DNA from: Stenopsyche tienmushanensis
Lineage: Eukaryota > Arthropoda > Insecta > Trichoptera > Stenopsychidae
Direction: 5' to 3'
DNA length: 64,000 nt
Assembly (NCBI GenBank): GCA_008973525.1
Contig: WACJ01000181.1
Coordinates: 558,001 to 622,000, forward strand
The first letter of the stretch is position 1, and the number at the start of each line of letters is the position of its first letter. Shown piece by piece: positions 36,101-48,209 of the stretch. A model generated the notes under the pieces. The model saw only the letters and a list, made by a program, of their open reading frames with translations. It was not told the DNA's origin and made no database searches. Both the position numbers and the translations under genes were made by a program.

Positions 36101-37817
36101 GTTGAAATGTAACAATTTTGTGTGTGGTGATTTTCAGTGCATCCAGTCTCTATACTCTAAGCATTTTTCGTTTATAGCGTCCTTTCTGGATGGTGTTAGA
36201 TATTTTTATAGCTTTATTTTCCGTCTAAATCGACATCCAGATATCAGGTGGCCTTGCAGGTATATACTTGGTAGTTCATCCTTCATCTTTCTTGTGAAAT
36301 ATACCTAGAAGAATTAGGTTGTTTTCAACGAATCATCGTGCACACTTCTTAGTGTCTCAGTAACTAATAGCTGAAGTCCTTCCTTCAAACACACAAACTT
36401 AGCTTACAAGCAAGTGCTCGAACTCTTGTACAGGGTCCGGCAGAGAAGCTACTTTATTTGAAATGCGCATCCTGAAGGTGTCATAAAATAGTCGAACTTG
36501 TAAAATATTACGTGATCGTCTTACTAACTGAAATTCCGAATCCTCATGTGTAACAGCAGCAAGATGAAAATATTAATGCATTTTTAAATGCTATTATAAG
36601 TCTTGGGAAGAGTTCTTTTATTGTGCTGTAAAGATGCGCTTCTGATGTCTCGACAATAGCGATCGCGTGTCAAAATGTAAATAACGGTTTGGCTCATTCA
36701 CATACGAGGGTAGATCAATTTTGCTAGATAATGCTAGGTTTTATGATCGCATTTAATTGTCATTGGTTGTTGGAATTTTTCGATGCACCATTTTTAGGTA
36801 CGCGTTTGTTGGATGTAGACCTCATTAACGAGAACAATAATGATTCAATTTCCATGAACAATGAAAATATTCATGTTGATCTCGATTCGACTTGATGGTT
36901 ATTGCTGCGTCGGTTTATTGGTCTCTTATTTCTATAGGAATACTGTTAGACGTATTAAATGATTTATTGAATGAGCACTTACGACAAATGAAGGTTAGTA
37001 GGGATCGATTATTATGATTATTATGCTATTATACATTCTAGTAGTACCGAACTTCATGTAAATGATGTGGGCTTTTGTATGCGAGCAAGAGTAGCGTTAA
37101 ATCCGTCCTATAATAGTCGATTCATTATTGATGGGATCGTATATATTTTCTTCTATTTCCTTGATTGCAATTTATTTTTTTGTTCTACGAAGTCATCCAA
37201 ATATGATGTCCAGATTTTTGTTCAATCAAAGTTAGTTAATATGATTCAGTTGTGGCCATAAAAAGTCAATCAACATTGATTGGCATCGTTCAGCATCCAC
37301 AGTAACCTGCATTTTCAGCACCATCTTCGAAGAAATGTTGCCTAATTATTCCATTTTTCCATCTCCAATGACCTCTTGGTGTCGTACGACAGTTTTGTCG
37401 TTCTTCTGCTGCCGATCTTAGTTCTTTCACTGGACGCTTCGTCAATCATAACTTCCGTCTTGTCGAACTTAATGAATATTGATATGAACGTATAATGTTA
37501 CATGCACGAATTCAATCAATCTTTCTTCCTCATTAGACCATCATTAGTCATTAACGCATGCATAAAACTGTATTAATTGGACGTTTTCATCACATTAACA
37601 AACTTGCTTACAGTTATCCGGGCGCCCATCGAGCTTATTCGCAATCATCCTCGTTTTATTGAAGCTCGATCATTGCTCTTGTGAATGACTATTATTATGG
37701 TGTGCTTCTCGTTATTTCGATTCGAATAATGCTTGGGATTTTATTTGGACACCCATGCTTTAAAGCCTAAACCTACGGACTGTCTAACGGATATAATACG
37801 TAATACCGTATTTAAAC
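36101..37817. other. Gene-free stretch
   Basis: No gene recognised. From about 36.7 kb onward CpG dinucleotides become visibly more frequent than in the first half. A CAGGGTCCGGCAG motif near 36432 resembles the end of the fold-back element at 18716. Confidence 0.4.
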
Positions 37818-38163
37818 TTTTAACTGGCAGCGAATTTAGGGAGGCGATTTGTATCCTAGCATACGCATGTATTCTGCATGCTATCCTGCGGGATCATTTA
37901 TGGGTTTTGAGCATTTCTTGTTCAGGATTGTCAAAACACATATTGTTAATATTATTTTCACGCCATTAAAATTGATTGTTTATTTAGGAATGTCTCAATT
38001 TACTAATAATACTATGAAAGCAGTTTTTTTAGTAGGCATTCTGATCAATATATCCTTAAATCGTCTTGTTCCTAGCATAATAATGTACAGGTATTAAAAA
38101 TTCTTTTTTTTTTACGAAAATCATAGCGACTCACCGGTGAGTCGCTTGCAATTAAGTGGTTAA
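37818..38163 (+). mobile_element. piggyBac-like element end, family B, copy 2
   Basis: Shares GCGAATTTAGGGA, TCCTGCGGGATCATTTATGG and TTGTTCAGGATTGTCA with copy 1 at 7466-7722. It carries the palindrome GCGACTCACCGGTGAGTCGC at about 38127-38146, and ends AAGTGGTTAA. Its terminal TTAA (38160-38163) is also the left border of the adjoining family A copy. Confidence 0.7.
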
Positions 38164-38602
38164 AACTATCTGTTTGTCTTGTGTTGTCTTGAGAGTAGGC
38201 GTTTGTTTTGATAATTAAGATATTCGCATCATTCTTATCGTTGACCAATTTTGTTATTCCCCTTTGACTGTCCTGGAGTGACGTCATTAGCCGAGTATCA
38301 CCACTCCTTTGCAAAATCTACCCCTTCAAAAGTAAACTGGTAGGTTTGCACGGTAACCCTGTTATTTTATTTTCGCAACACATTAATATACAAAAATAGC
38401 TGATCAACAGAAAGCAGATACGATGCAAGTTGAACATTAACAAATATTCTGAAGAAATTAACGAATATGTTGTGCTATCAATTAAGGTTCATTTATTGAG
38501 TCTAGTTCATTATCAAGCTTGTTACACACTGCGGCGAAGCTGATAGAAAAGTGGATTTACATTAGAGCGTAGCGTGTATGTTCTCCGGTTTGAAAGGGTT
38601 AA
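38160..38602 (-). mobile_element. piggyBac-like MITE, family A, copy 3 (inverted)
   Basis: Inverted relative to copies 1 and 2. On the minus strand it begins TTAACCCTTTCAAACCGGAG (38602 downward) and runs through the family block to TTAA at 38160. It supplies the left end that copy 1 lacks. Confidence 0.8.
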
Positions 38603-41411
38603 GATTATTTCTGAAGTAAAACTTATACAGCCTAAATGGAGTAAATTGACTTGGACGTCACGAAAAGTGAAACTCCAAGTGATAATTGAACGGAAAGAGA
38701 GGGATAATCGTTTGAAGTTTGTTCGTGTTCGTGGCATACAACATAGACACGCTACGCGCGTGTATGCACATAGCATAATACAAACATTAGACCAGTAGCA
38801 AGCCTATTTTATAAAATATTACACAAACACAGTTTCATATTTAAAAAAAAGCAATGCATAAAATCGTCTTTTCTTAGAAGTTAAGTAGTTTTACGTCTAC
38901 TGCGTGAGAATCTCACGCATTTTTTCTATTGCCGTGATATATTATCGGTGAAGAAGTTGTTTTAGATTATTTTTAAGTCCTATCATCGATGTCTAACGTT
39001 TACGGTTGTTTCCAAGGGACCCAAGGTGAGATATGTTCTCGCACAGAGAGGGCACGAAGATCTATATCCTTGCTCTGGAAGACTGTTAGACCCAATTAAT
39101 TTATAGCACCATTAATATTATCCTCGATCTCGTTGACTTTGGATACAAATGGTTTACGGAAGCCAAGTTAACAGTTAAGTATCGACGTACTAAACCGAAC
39201 GGTCCGGTTAGGCTCTCTCGGGCGGATCGTGTTACCCACGGACAACGAATTTTTGTTACATGTCCTCGCCTATGTATTCATTCTTATGAGATATTTTTTA
39301 ATTTTAAAACATGGCGATTGGCCTCGTTTATCGTCGTTCTATAAATATTAGAATTCTCTGTAAATTGTGGTCTTGTAGTATAATTTTTCTTTGCAATTTA
39401 CTGCAAACCGCTTCTATGACCGATCCGTTGTTAATGCGTGGGTTCTCTGTCGCTCACCATTACTACAAGATGTACTCTAGCTGTTAAAACTTGACGTATG
39501 AGGAAAGGTCCCTGCATAAGAACGACCTTTCTCTGTCCAATCCAATTGGTGCCAATTTCTACAGCTTTCGATTCGTCTCGATTTGAATGTCTAAGAATCA
39601 AATAACAAACTTAATACAGGATCAAAGATTAATCCATCTTTCCATCTTATTTATTGCTTTGATACGAATACCGGGTCAAGTTATTAAATTAAAATTGGAA
39701 GGAGCAATAAAATATGATGGATTATCATCGTGTTGAAGTTTATTACAAAGAAAGTCCAGTGATAATTTGGAGCAGCGAGTAGTTACGAGTATGCACAAGA
39801 CCTGCACAGGTCATGATTAAGATCAAACAAGTTGTTGATTGCCAAAATTGATTTGGAAAACGGATTCTTTATGCAATAGGATACTTTCAAAACGAATGCT
39901 ATTTGCTAGTTCAATGGGAAAAAACATTGTTTCTAGGCTATGGAATTTATCAATTGGCCTCGCATACAAAAAGAGTGCTCCAAATGCACGAAAGGATGCG
40001 TCAATCAAACGATAATTGGATAGCGGTCTCAATTTTTTAAATCCTATCATCCCATGGTAAAAGTATACTAATTATCGATCATTCGTGTTAACTGATATGC
40101 GGAACATCCTGATCGTGTACGTGAATAATTAAGAGTTTTTTCGTCTTCCTGCACCGTCGTTTAATTCCACAATTTCAACGGTCCTTTTTGTAATGTGTTT
40201 TTTTCCCAATGAACTAGGACGATTGGGTTGAATGTACTGCGTGAATAAAATCGATCGATCGAATTCGTATTGCTATGGATTAGTCTGTTTGCGATTTTTC
40301 TGGAATATATGGAGATTAATTGAAGTCGATATTTGATCGCTTGACTATAAATCATTCTGCTTTAGGTTGCGATAATATTAGGTTTGTCTCTCTTAAATTC
40401 TTAGCATCGCTATAACAAGCACTGTTTGTACAGGTTCACTTCGAAAGTAAGTCAAGCTCACGATTACGTTTTATCTATGTTCGTTATTATGCAGTTAAGT
40501 AGTTTGATTCTTAACGTTGTTTCTATTTAATGTGTGTGTGTTTTTTTTATTAGAAAATATCACTGAAATCCACAAAAAAGTCCACAACAAGTTGTTCAAT
40601 AATGCAAAAATAGAGGATTGCTTTTTGATTAAATTTTCAATGCATTTTAATAGTAAATGTAATTCAGAGTAGAAGTATGTTGATATAAGGAAAAAATAAG
40701 AAGTTGTTTAAATTTGGTTGTTTAACCCTTTGCGGTCTTATTTTGTAATCATTATTGTAGCTGCATAGATTTTGGTTGTAAGTTTTTATCAATTCTTCGG
40801 TAAAAAATTATAATGGTGTGGTACACGTTCGTGGAATTTGAGGTTCTACTGATTTTAATCCAACAGAAAAATGTAAATTTGGGCTCATCATTATTGGTAA
40901 CGACTTCCCATAGTGGCATTTGGATTGTCACTATTTTCAAACTTATTTATATCAATTTTTTCACAATTTTTAATAGTTTTTGCACTATTTGCATAATCAT
41001 TTTTATCGAAATTACTTTTTTTAAGCTCATGGAAGTGCTCCCACATGTCCAAGATGAGCATTCTTTGTTAAAATTGGCAGGCACGTGTATAATAAACATA
41101 TTCATCGTATAGACTACAATTATCCAAAAATATTCAAAAATGTTTATTTAATGAACGAAAAACTACAAAAAATGTTGGTAAAAACACAATTTTTTCTTCG
41201 ATCGTTCACTATATTTTTATTTTCCAATATTTCTTTTTAATTATAGTCTAAACTATGTACAATATTATACAAAGTTAAAATATATTTAATTTATTTGCTG
41301 CAAATCACCTGTTCAGGACTTAGGACTTCCATGGTAAAGAATGTCGTCACTCACCCACCGACATACGTGACTCCCCCCACTCCCACTACCATACTTTAGG
41401 CGTGATAAGGG
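38603..41411. other. Gene-free stretch, probably decayed retroelement DNA
   Basis: 38880-38930 has a small hairpin (GCGTGAGAATCTCACGC). 39000-39700 and the minus-strand frames at 39823-40050 and 40161-40355 look like remains of mobile DNA, but I could not assign them to a family with any motif. No intact gene. Confidence 0.35.
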
Positions 41412-41575
41412 ATGTGTCCCAAAAGTCATGAAATATGTATTAAAAAAAAAAGATTTATTGAATGAAGTGTAAAACTAATGCCCCCCCCTCCATTCTACCT
41501 CATTCAACCGGTTCAAACACGATGTGATCAGTAGACGTGTGAAAAAACATATATTTCATGACTTTTGGGACACAT
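41412..41575. mobile_element. Short MITE with 28-bp inverted ends
   Basis: ATGTGTCCCAAAAGTCATGA at the left and its inverse TCATGACTTTTGGGACACAT at the right, extending a few bases further inward. About 164 bp in total, no coding capacity. Tc1/mariner-like by its ends, but I see no clear TA duplication. Confidence 0.8.
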
Positions 41576-43737
41576 GTGGAAATTGAGTCGTGCGTTAGTT
41601 TTTCTTGCTTTTTGTACCATAGCGTTTTACTTGGTATTTTTGACAGTACTGTTGCTCGTTGTTAAGAGCGTTTGACAGTATATTTTCTTCAGAAATATTT
41701 AAAAACCCAACATCTGTTCTTGTTGATGATATATTTCTGATCGTGTCCATGGTAAGCTTGGACGTTGAACAATAAGTTTAGTATTCTTGTCTTGGGGTAG
41801 ATAAATTTGTGCATCGTTTAAGCGTTATCTCAATATTGGGTGATATTCTTTTGATTGTTGATCTGATTCCATGGAATTGTGAACTAGTTTTGTTGGAAAA
41901 ATGAGACATTATTTCGTGTATTTTTAAATATGGGTCGCCTTAACTAATGTAGCAATGCATGAGACAGTCACATCGATTACTCAAAGTTAATTCTTAACAT
42001 TGCAATGTCAAGTCTACTTTTGTTCGGCGTGGGCGAGTAAATCCCATAGCTGGTTCGCTGTTAAAAGCAATCCTACGCTACCCTAGTTAGTTAATAAGAA
42101 AAGCAGCGTTACATATGGCAGATCTTTCATCGAAGATCATAATAATAATGTCCAAGACTGGTTGAATTAGTCCCTCCGGTTGGTTCGATCGGACGATTAT
42201 CAATTTATTATAACGGCAAGGAAAAGGTTCTTCGTCACTTGTGCTAATGCATCCACTTCCTAGACCCGTTACCATAGATGCAAATAACACACTGACCTTC
42301 TTAAGGCCGCCGATGCAGTTTGACTGCAAGTGCGAAATGCAATCATTATACCGCATGCATTTGATTCGTTATAATATTAGCAAACTATACATCTTTGTGG
42401 CAATTGAGGATTGTGCACTTTCATTTCCATTATATTATGATAATACCCGCCTCGTTAATTTCCTCTAGATCTCAACAAAGTGTATTGCAGCAAGTTCACT
42501 TTAGAAGTCAGCCATTTCCATGATTATGCCTGTATCTAGGTTCGATAATTTGCAACTAATCAGATTTGTGGAAGCAATTGTATGATATTTTCATATTTGT
42601 CGTCGTTTCGCCGCAGTCCCAATACAGTAATTGCGAGCATCTGAAGAGTTTTCGTGTCAACTGCTCCAACGTCACCACAAAAAGCGTTCTTTTACCGTCG
42701 GCCTGCATGTTGGTGTTTTTTTATGATTTATAACGTAATACATTGTTTCACGAAAATCCGTTAACGTCTCCGATCACAAAAACTTCCTCCCATGGTCTTT
42801 AATAACTTTTAGGTGGAAAATATGTGTCGCTCTATGGCATCGGGGTCAATCGGATTTCGACGAAATATGCGATGCGCGGCATTTTATTATGTTATTATGG
42901 TGGATCGATAACGGAAAGGTTTTATGGCTTAATTAAGACTCAAATGAGATTTCGTCTCTAGAGTTTAGTTGTAAAAAAATGGTTCGTATCGCTACATTTA
43001 AGTTCTTGTGTTACAGTTGTACGACCACTTACTAGTGATGATCGAAATCGCGCGACCATAACGTCAAAGTTTTCCGCGCTGAAAACTATTTATTTTATGG
43101 ATAGTAAATAGGGTGAACACTAATTTGTAACATTTTCAATGTGACATTATTTTGCACAGATGCATTAGCCCTTTTTATGATTTTACGCATTATTTTTTTC
43201 CATTTGTTAACCAAAGTTTCATTTTTATTTTGCTTGCTCTCTTTCTGGCCAACTGCCGATTGGAGTTTCACTTTTCGTGACGTTCAAGGGAATTTACACC
43301 ATACGCTGTAATCATTTACAAATTTGAATTGTTTGAGCAAATTGTGCCATAAACAATAATATATTTAAAACAATACTACCATACACGAATTTTATTTATA
43401 GTAATGCCTCTTATGAACTATATTGTGTAATTTATGTGGTTTGTATTTTTACTATAATCATTTTATTATAATCATAAACTTTGAATATCGTAATTCCCAT
43501 CGACTGTTGGAATTAGCCCACTAGGTCAGGTAGCCCCAAACTTTTTAAAAACTGAACGCGGCAAAAAAGCGCTGATTTTATGTAAATTTAACAGGTTTCA
43601 GACATTCAAAAATAGCATATAAATGACGTACGAAAATATCAAAATTGGTTTTTTAACCAATTCGTTCTAAAAACTTGTCAAGATTGAATGCGTTTATTTC
43701 AACTATCAATATTTTTAAATAATTATATGAATATTTG
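41576..43737. other. Gene-free stretch
   Basis: Mixed composition. The segment 42466-42560 faintly resembles 40425-40520 (AAGTTCACTTTAGAAGTCAG versus AGGTTCACTTCGAAAGTAAG), suggesting a shared old repeat. No gene recognised. Confidence 0.35.
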
Positions 43738-43890
43738 CGGGTGTAAGTTGCACTTGGACGAAGATACACCCTCAGTTGGTGTAGGAGCGAACCTGAGATG
43801 CATTTTTGCGTCACGTAGGACTTTACCTTAGCCCGACAGCACTCTCATGAGGAAAAGAGGGACTGGACTTCTAAATAAAACTCTGAGATC
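43738..43890 (-). repeat. Dispersed LINE-like repeat, inverted partial copy
   Basis: GTAAGTTGCA, ACACCCTCAGTTGGTGTAGG, AGCGAACCTGAGATGCA and GGACTGGACTTC are the reverse complement of blocks at 4028-4180 and 22840-22985. Confidence 0.6.
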
Positions 43891-43964
43891 ATGCTACTGT
43901 AGCGTGGACGAATGATCTTCCCAATGCAATGGCGCTGTTAATCTGAGCAGATTTAATTTGCCAG

Positions 43965-44158
43965 ATTAACAGCGACATCTTCCTTCTCTCTTTGAGTTCA
44001 ATGTGTTATTTTAACAGCGCCATCTTTTGTGGCGCTGCGGGGACATTGCATCTGCCGGTTGGGTGGTGACGCGCAGGAGACGGGAGGCGGGAAGATTCGT
44101 CGGTTAGCCTTGGCTGCGGGAGGACGTCCTTCTCGCAGCCAGATCTCTCGCTCTCATA
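43965..44158 (+). repeat. LTR-like direct repeat, copy 1
   Basis: This roughly 190-bp unit (AACAGCGACATCTTCC, GTGTTATTTTAACAGCGCCA, CGGTTAGCCTTGGCT, CAGCCAGATCTCTC) recurs in the same orientation at 45724-45955, about 1.6 kb away. The second copy has a ~35-bp insertion. A hairpin (ATGGCGCTGTTAATCTG with CCAGATTAACAGCGACAT) abuts its left side. Confidence 0.6.
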
Positions 44159-44254
44159 TATCGAGCGAACGAGGAGGTGAATGTATGATATCGACGAATT
44201 GGATCTAACCCCTTCCTGTGAATAAAAATGAATGAGGCCCTAGTTCTTCAGTGG

Positions 44255-44345
44255 ACTGTTTGTGGGCTGTATGTGGCATACACTCGTACATCGATGGCAA
44301 GGTCGTGCTGTAAAGGTACCCTTACACGTCTAAATATTCTCAAAT
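44255..44345 (+). repeat. Dispersed repeat block shared with 1486-1585
   Basis: GCATACACTCGTACATCGAT, then GGTCGTGCTGTAAAGGTA and TATTCTCAA match the reverse complement of 1486-1585. No coding potential recognised. Confidence 0.55.
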
Positions 44346-45723
44346 ATTGCCAAAAGCAATCCTTAGCGTTTCATTTTCAATGCCGTGCTTCTATTTCTAA
44401 TACAATATTATTATTTATTCAAGTCATTATTTTTTTGTCACGTTTTGATTAAATTTTCGATCAAGTTTTACGAACACAAAGATGCACTAGTATTTCCATA
44501 AAGGAATACAATAACTGAACATTTTTTTTACAGAGTACAAAATAGAGAATCATTACATTAGTTATCAACAGATGACGACAAAATAAAGATTAAAATTAAA
44601 ATGGAATTTGTCTATATTCGGTTGAAAACCATCAGGTATGGGCTCTCTTTAGATCGTTGGTGGTCATAGCATCTATGTTTGATTCAATTTAAAATTAACT
44701 CACTAATTAAAATACTAATGGTTGATCGAAAAACGTGGCCCAGGATCTGTGTCGTCGGATAGGCAGTGAATAGTTTTGCGACTTATGGTACACATGTTGT
44801 ACCATCGTTCATAGTGTAATCATTGTGCACCCATTGGTATAATTTGCTATATTCATTCGTATAACTTATTTGAATTATGTTTCACATTAATGATGGGGGT
44901 TTGTGGCCAAAGATTTTGACTGAGAATTTCCTCGTATGCAAAAAATTTTTAGCATTGTACTTGGACATGAGTTATCAAACTGGCGACGTTATTATATTGG
45001 GATCCCTTTTGTGCGAGTTCCGGTTTTGTCTAACGTCTTGCAGTAATTGCGTCCGTTACTCGGCCGAAGAAAAAACCTATGTGAAAATTAATATAAAGCA
45101 ATAACAAGTAAAACAAAAATGTAAACGTTTTATTCACAAAAACCCCGCCACCAGAGCACGTACTACACATTCTTCTGAACTTACATTAACCTCAATAAAT
45201 AAAAAGAAGATTTACTGTTCGAGAGCTGTCCTTTTTTTGAAGTTCTATGCATTTAACACACTTTTGACGACATCGCTGGCTCTTTCGGGACGACCATATA
45301 TCCGTGTGAATTCATCTTCAAACTATATCGAAACGCTGTGTGTTATTACAGCTCGTTTAATCGATGAGATCTTATTGAAGTTAGCGTTCTTTCGGTGTAA
45401 TTTAACACGTTTTTTACGTGCATACATTTTTATGATCGCTATAAAATTCTTTGTTTTGTGAAATGTTCTCGTGTTGTAAAATCACAATTATGTCTTTATG
45501 GCTCGAATTAATTTAGATTTGCTCTCTAATTGCACAGCGCTTTGTGAGATTTAACCGTACAAATTGGGAAGACTCGTATGCAATATCGCACCGAGCGTAT
45601 ATCGTCTAAATTATTTGATTTTCAAAGTGTGTTCATGAGAAAATCTTGCTTTTTATAAATTTCATACGATCATACGTTCTACGCTATTTTTTTGGAGACT
45701 CAAACATCTTTTCGAGTAGCGCT
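44346..45723. other. Gene-free stretch between the two direct repeats
   Basis: About 1.4 kb with no recognisable gag, protease, RT or integrase motif. If the flanking repeats are LTRs this would be the internal part of a short non-coding LTR element. Confidence 0.35.
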
Positions 45724-45955
45724 GTTAACAGCGACATCTTCCATCTCTCTTTAGGTGCAATGTGTTATTTTAACAGCGCCATCTCTTGTGGCCCTGCGGA
45801 GACATTGCACCTGCATACCGATGGATCGCTTCTTGCGCGTGCACCGTTGTCGGTTGGGTAGTGACGCGCGGGAGGCGGGAGTCGGGAGGGTCGCCGGTTA
45901 GCCTTGGCTATGGAAGGTAGCCCCTCCTGCAGCCAGATCTCTCTCTCTCTCATGT
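45724..45955 (+). repeat. LTR-like direct repeat, copy 2
   Basis: Same unit as 43965-44158 in the same orientation, roughly 80-85% alike by eye, preceded by the palindrome GCGCTGTTAACAGCG and followed by a CT-rich run and GAATAAA. Confidence 0.6.
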
Positions 45956-47667
45956 GGAATAAATAGTTATTTGGAGAAGAGAGTCTTTCCATTTGATGTC
46001 CATCTATTCCCACCCATTCGTCCAGCAACATCACAGCCCGATAGAATAACGGACCCGTGCCTCCAAGAACGACCCTGCCTCAACGTTACACTAACGACAA
46101 TATATTGCTGTCCATTAATGCATTGTGTAATGATGAAAATGTCGCTAGGGCTAGTGAATTTTCTTGCAAAGATTTTGGATCATCGCATCGACTCTCCCAC
46201 CGCATAGGAAGTAGTTATCATAGCTCGACAAGAATAAAAAGATAGTGATTGCTTCTTCGTGGCGCTTACTCGTAATTTGCACAATTAAAATGCGAAAATA
46301 GGCCACATCTTTTAGTTCACGTCCGGAAGACCGTTTAGCTAGTTTAGCGGATATGACAGCTTGTCAAAATTGAAGTGTGAAGTGTTGGATGTTTTGCTGG
46401 ATGAGCATTTTTTACCGGGTTGACGTTTTTGCACAACGTAATACAGAAGCTGCTACTTCGAGCTTCAAACCGCTTGTGCAGAATTTGATGAATTATTTCG
46501 CTCGCGGTATTCTTGATCAGAAACGAGAACCAGATCCAGGTAAAGGTTTTTGATCGGTCGAAGAGTACCGTCGCATCTATCTTTTTTAAAGTCTAGATTG
46601 TCGACAAGTTGGATTTGCATATAGACTCTGGATGTCTTACGGTTAAAAGAGCTGTTGTAGAAGTACTCGTCGTAGGCTATGCATAAATATGCTTTCTTCT
46701 ATAGGATTCGTCAATTAGCCAAAGACCTATGCTGGTTATATCCCTGTAGGTTTTCGAGTTTGGAGTAAAACTTGATATTGAGCAACAAATTCGCTCCACT
46801 TGGACACTCCAACGGTTTCCTGCTGACCGGTAGTCGAGATACATATCGACGAACCGTTCTCGGCATACTTCTTTGTCATCTCTTAAATTGTTTCTGCAGA
46901 CTCCATTAAGGCTAAAAGTGAACGGCGTATCCTCGAGTACCAACAGGGCGACGCTCATTGCTGCTTTCCTTGCAGGTCTTCTATAATACGTATTTTACCT
47001 AATGATTGAGGATATGCAGTTCGTCCGATGAAGTTTTCTTCAAAATATGACTCGCAGCTATTATGGATCGACATCGATGTAAAAGCAGTTGAATAATTTC
47101 AAAATTTCTTTAATAAATCCGCACATTTCATACAAAAAAATCGCGCATGCAAATATTAACACAGTTCTCCGATATGGAAAGCGACGATGAATTCAAATTT
47201 GTTTCGTTTTTTATTGATATTTTTTATATTGAATATGGAAAGTTTCGCTTTGCACGAATTTAGCCCATTTATCAAATTTACATAATGTATTTTTTTACGC
47301 GCTCATTACTGAAGCGGAATTGTCGCGCGTAAAAAGAAGCTGAATGCGATTCGAACGATGCTTCTGTTGAAGTTTGGGGATCCCTGATCTAATGATATCT
47401 TGGTATGGACTCAATTATTTCTTCATCAATCAAAATTTGAAATACAAAGCCTTCAACATCATTATTTAACTACGCACTGACATCTTTTTCATCGCAATCA
47501 TAGCATATTGAAATCGATTTCGTTGCTTCTGTGATTTCACCGCGGTTTTATTTGATTGATTGATGTTTTTTCGTATTAATAATTATTATCATCGTCTTGT
47601 ATTGCGATATTTATGAGATGAAGTGTTTTTAACGTAGTGTATATAGTCTTTACGGTAAGAAATCTTT
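45956..47667. other. Gene-free stretch
   Basis: No gene or repeat partner recognised. Short frames on both strands show no known motif. Confidence 0.35.
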
Positions 47668-48209
47668 AATCCTTTTCATTCGAGACCCTTTTTCGCGCGG
47701 CGAATCAGTAACTCGAGTCGTTTCGCAGCATTTTTGGCGAATTTCTTACCACTAACTTAAAATTATTACACACACAAATTGATGTATAAAACAATTGCCA
47801 AGATGCATGCCCGGCTTGTTGGGGCAAGTATTACAATAATATGTGGTTTGATGTCTTTTGCCTGCTTTGTTTCCTTGAGAATAGACTTTGTAATCCTTCC
47901 TAACTCCTGTTAGAACATAATGCAGCTTTCTATTCAAGCGAATGTCTTCGGAATCGAAGGTTGAAGTCGAAGCTCGATTAGGTGGCTGGTGACAATCTCC
48001 AGTCAGTTGGTGGACTAAAGTTTTCACACACCGCAAGTGATTGAGAGGCTATTCTCTTCTCTGTCAGGTGGCATTTTAATTTCAATAATTTTTCAGCCAA
48101 GACAAAGCTTGTATCCCCATCAAACCGAGTAATGAACGAGAGTCACCTCTCGAGTTGCGGTATCAAATCATATGGTGAGTGAGAGTCACCTTTCAATGCA
48201 AAGTGTTAA
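47668..48209 (-). mobile_element. Internally deleted piggyBac with transposase C-terminal domain
   Basis: TTAA at 47668-47671 and 48206-48209, with similar inverted ends (TTAATCCTTTTCATTCGAGA versus TTAACACTTTGCATTGAAAG). The minus-strand frame at 48036-47752 reads RLNRKLHYVLTGVRKDYKVY, then GKRHQTTYYCNTCPNKPGMH and LGNCFIHQF. That is the Cys-rich C-terminal domain of piggyBac transposases. Two of the expected metal ligands (the Cys pair in the KDxKVxS part) read Tyr, and the catalytic DDD core is gone. This family is the likely source of the ends at 6914-7290 and 19772-20415. Confidence 0.82.

Noticed and set aside
39823..40355. Minus-strand frames as retroelement polyprotein
   Set aside because: Vague similarity of a few residues to copia or BEL segments, but no RT, RNase H or integrase motif could be placed, so no family is claimed.
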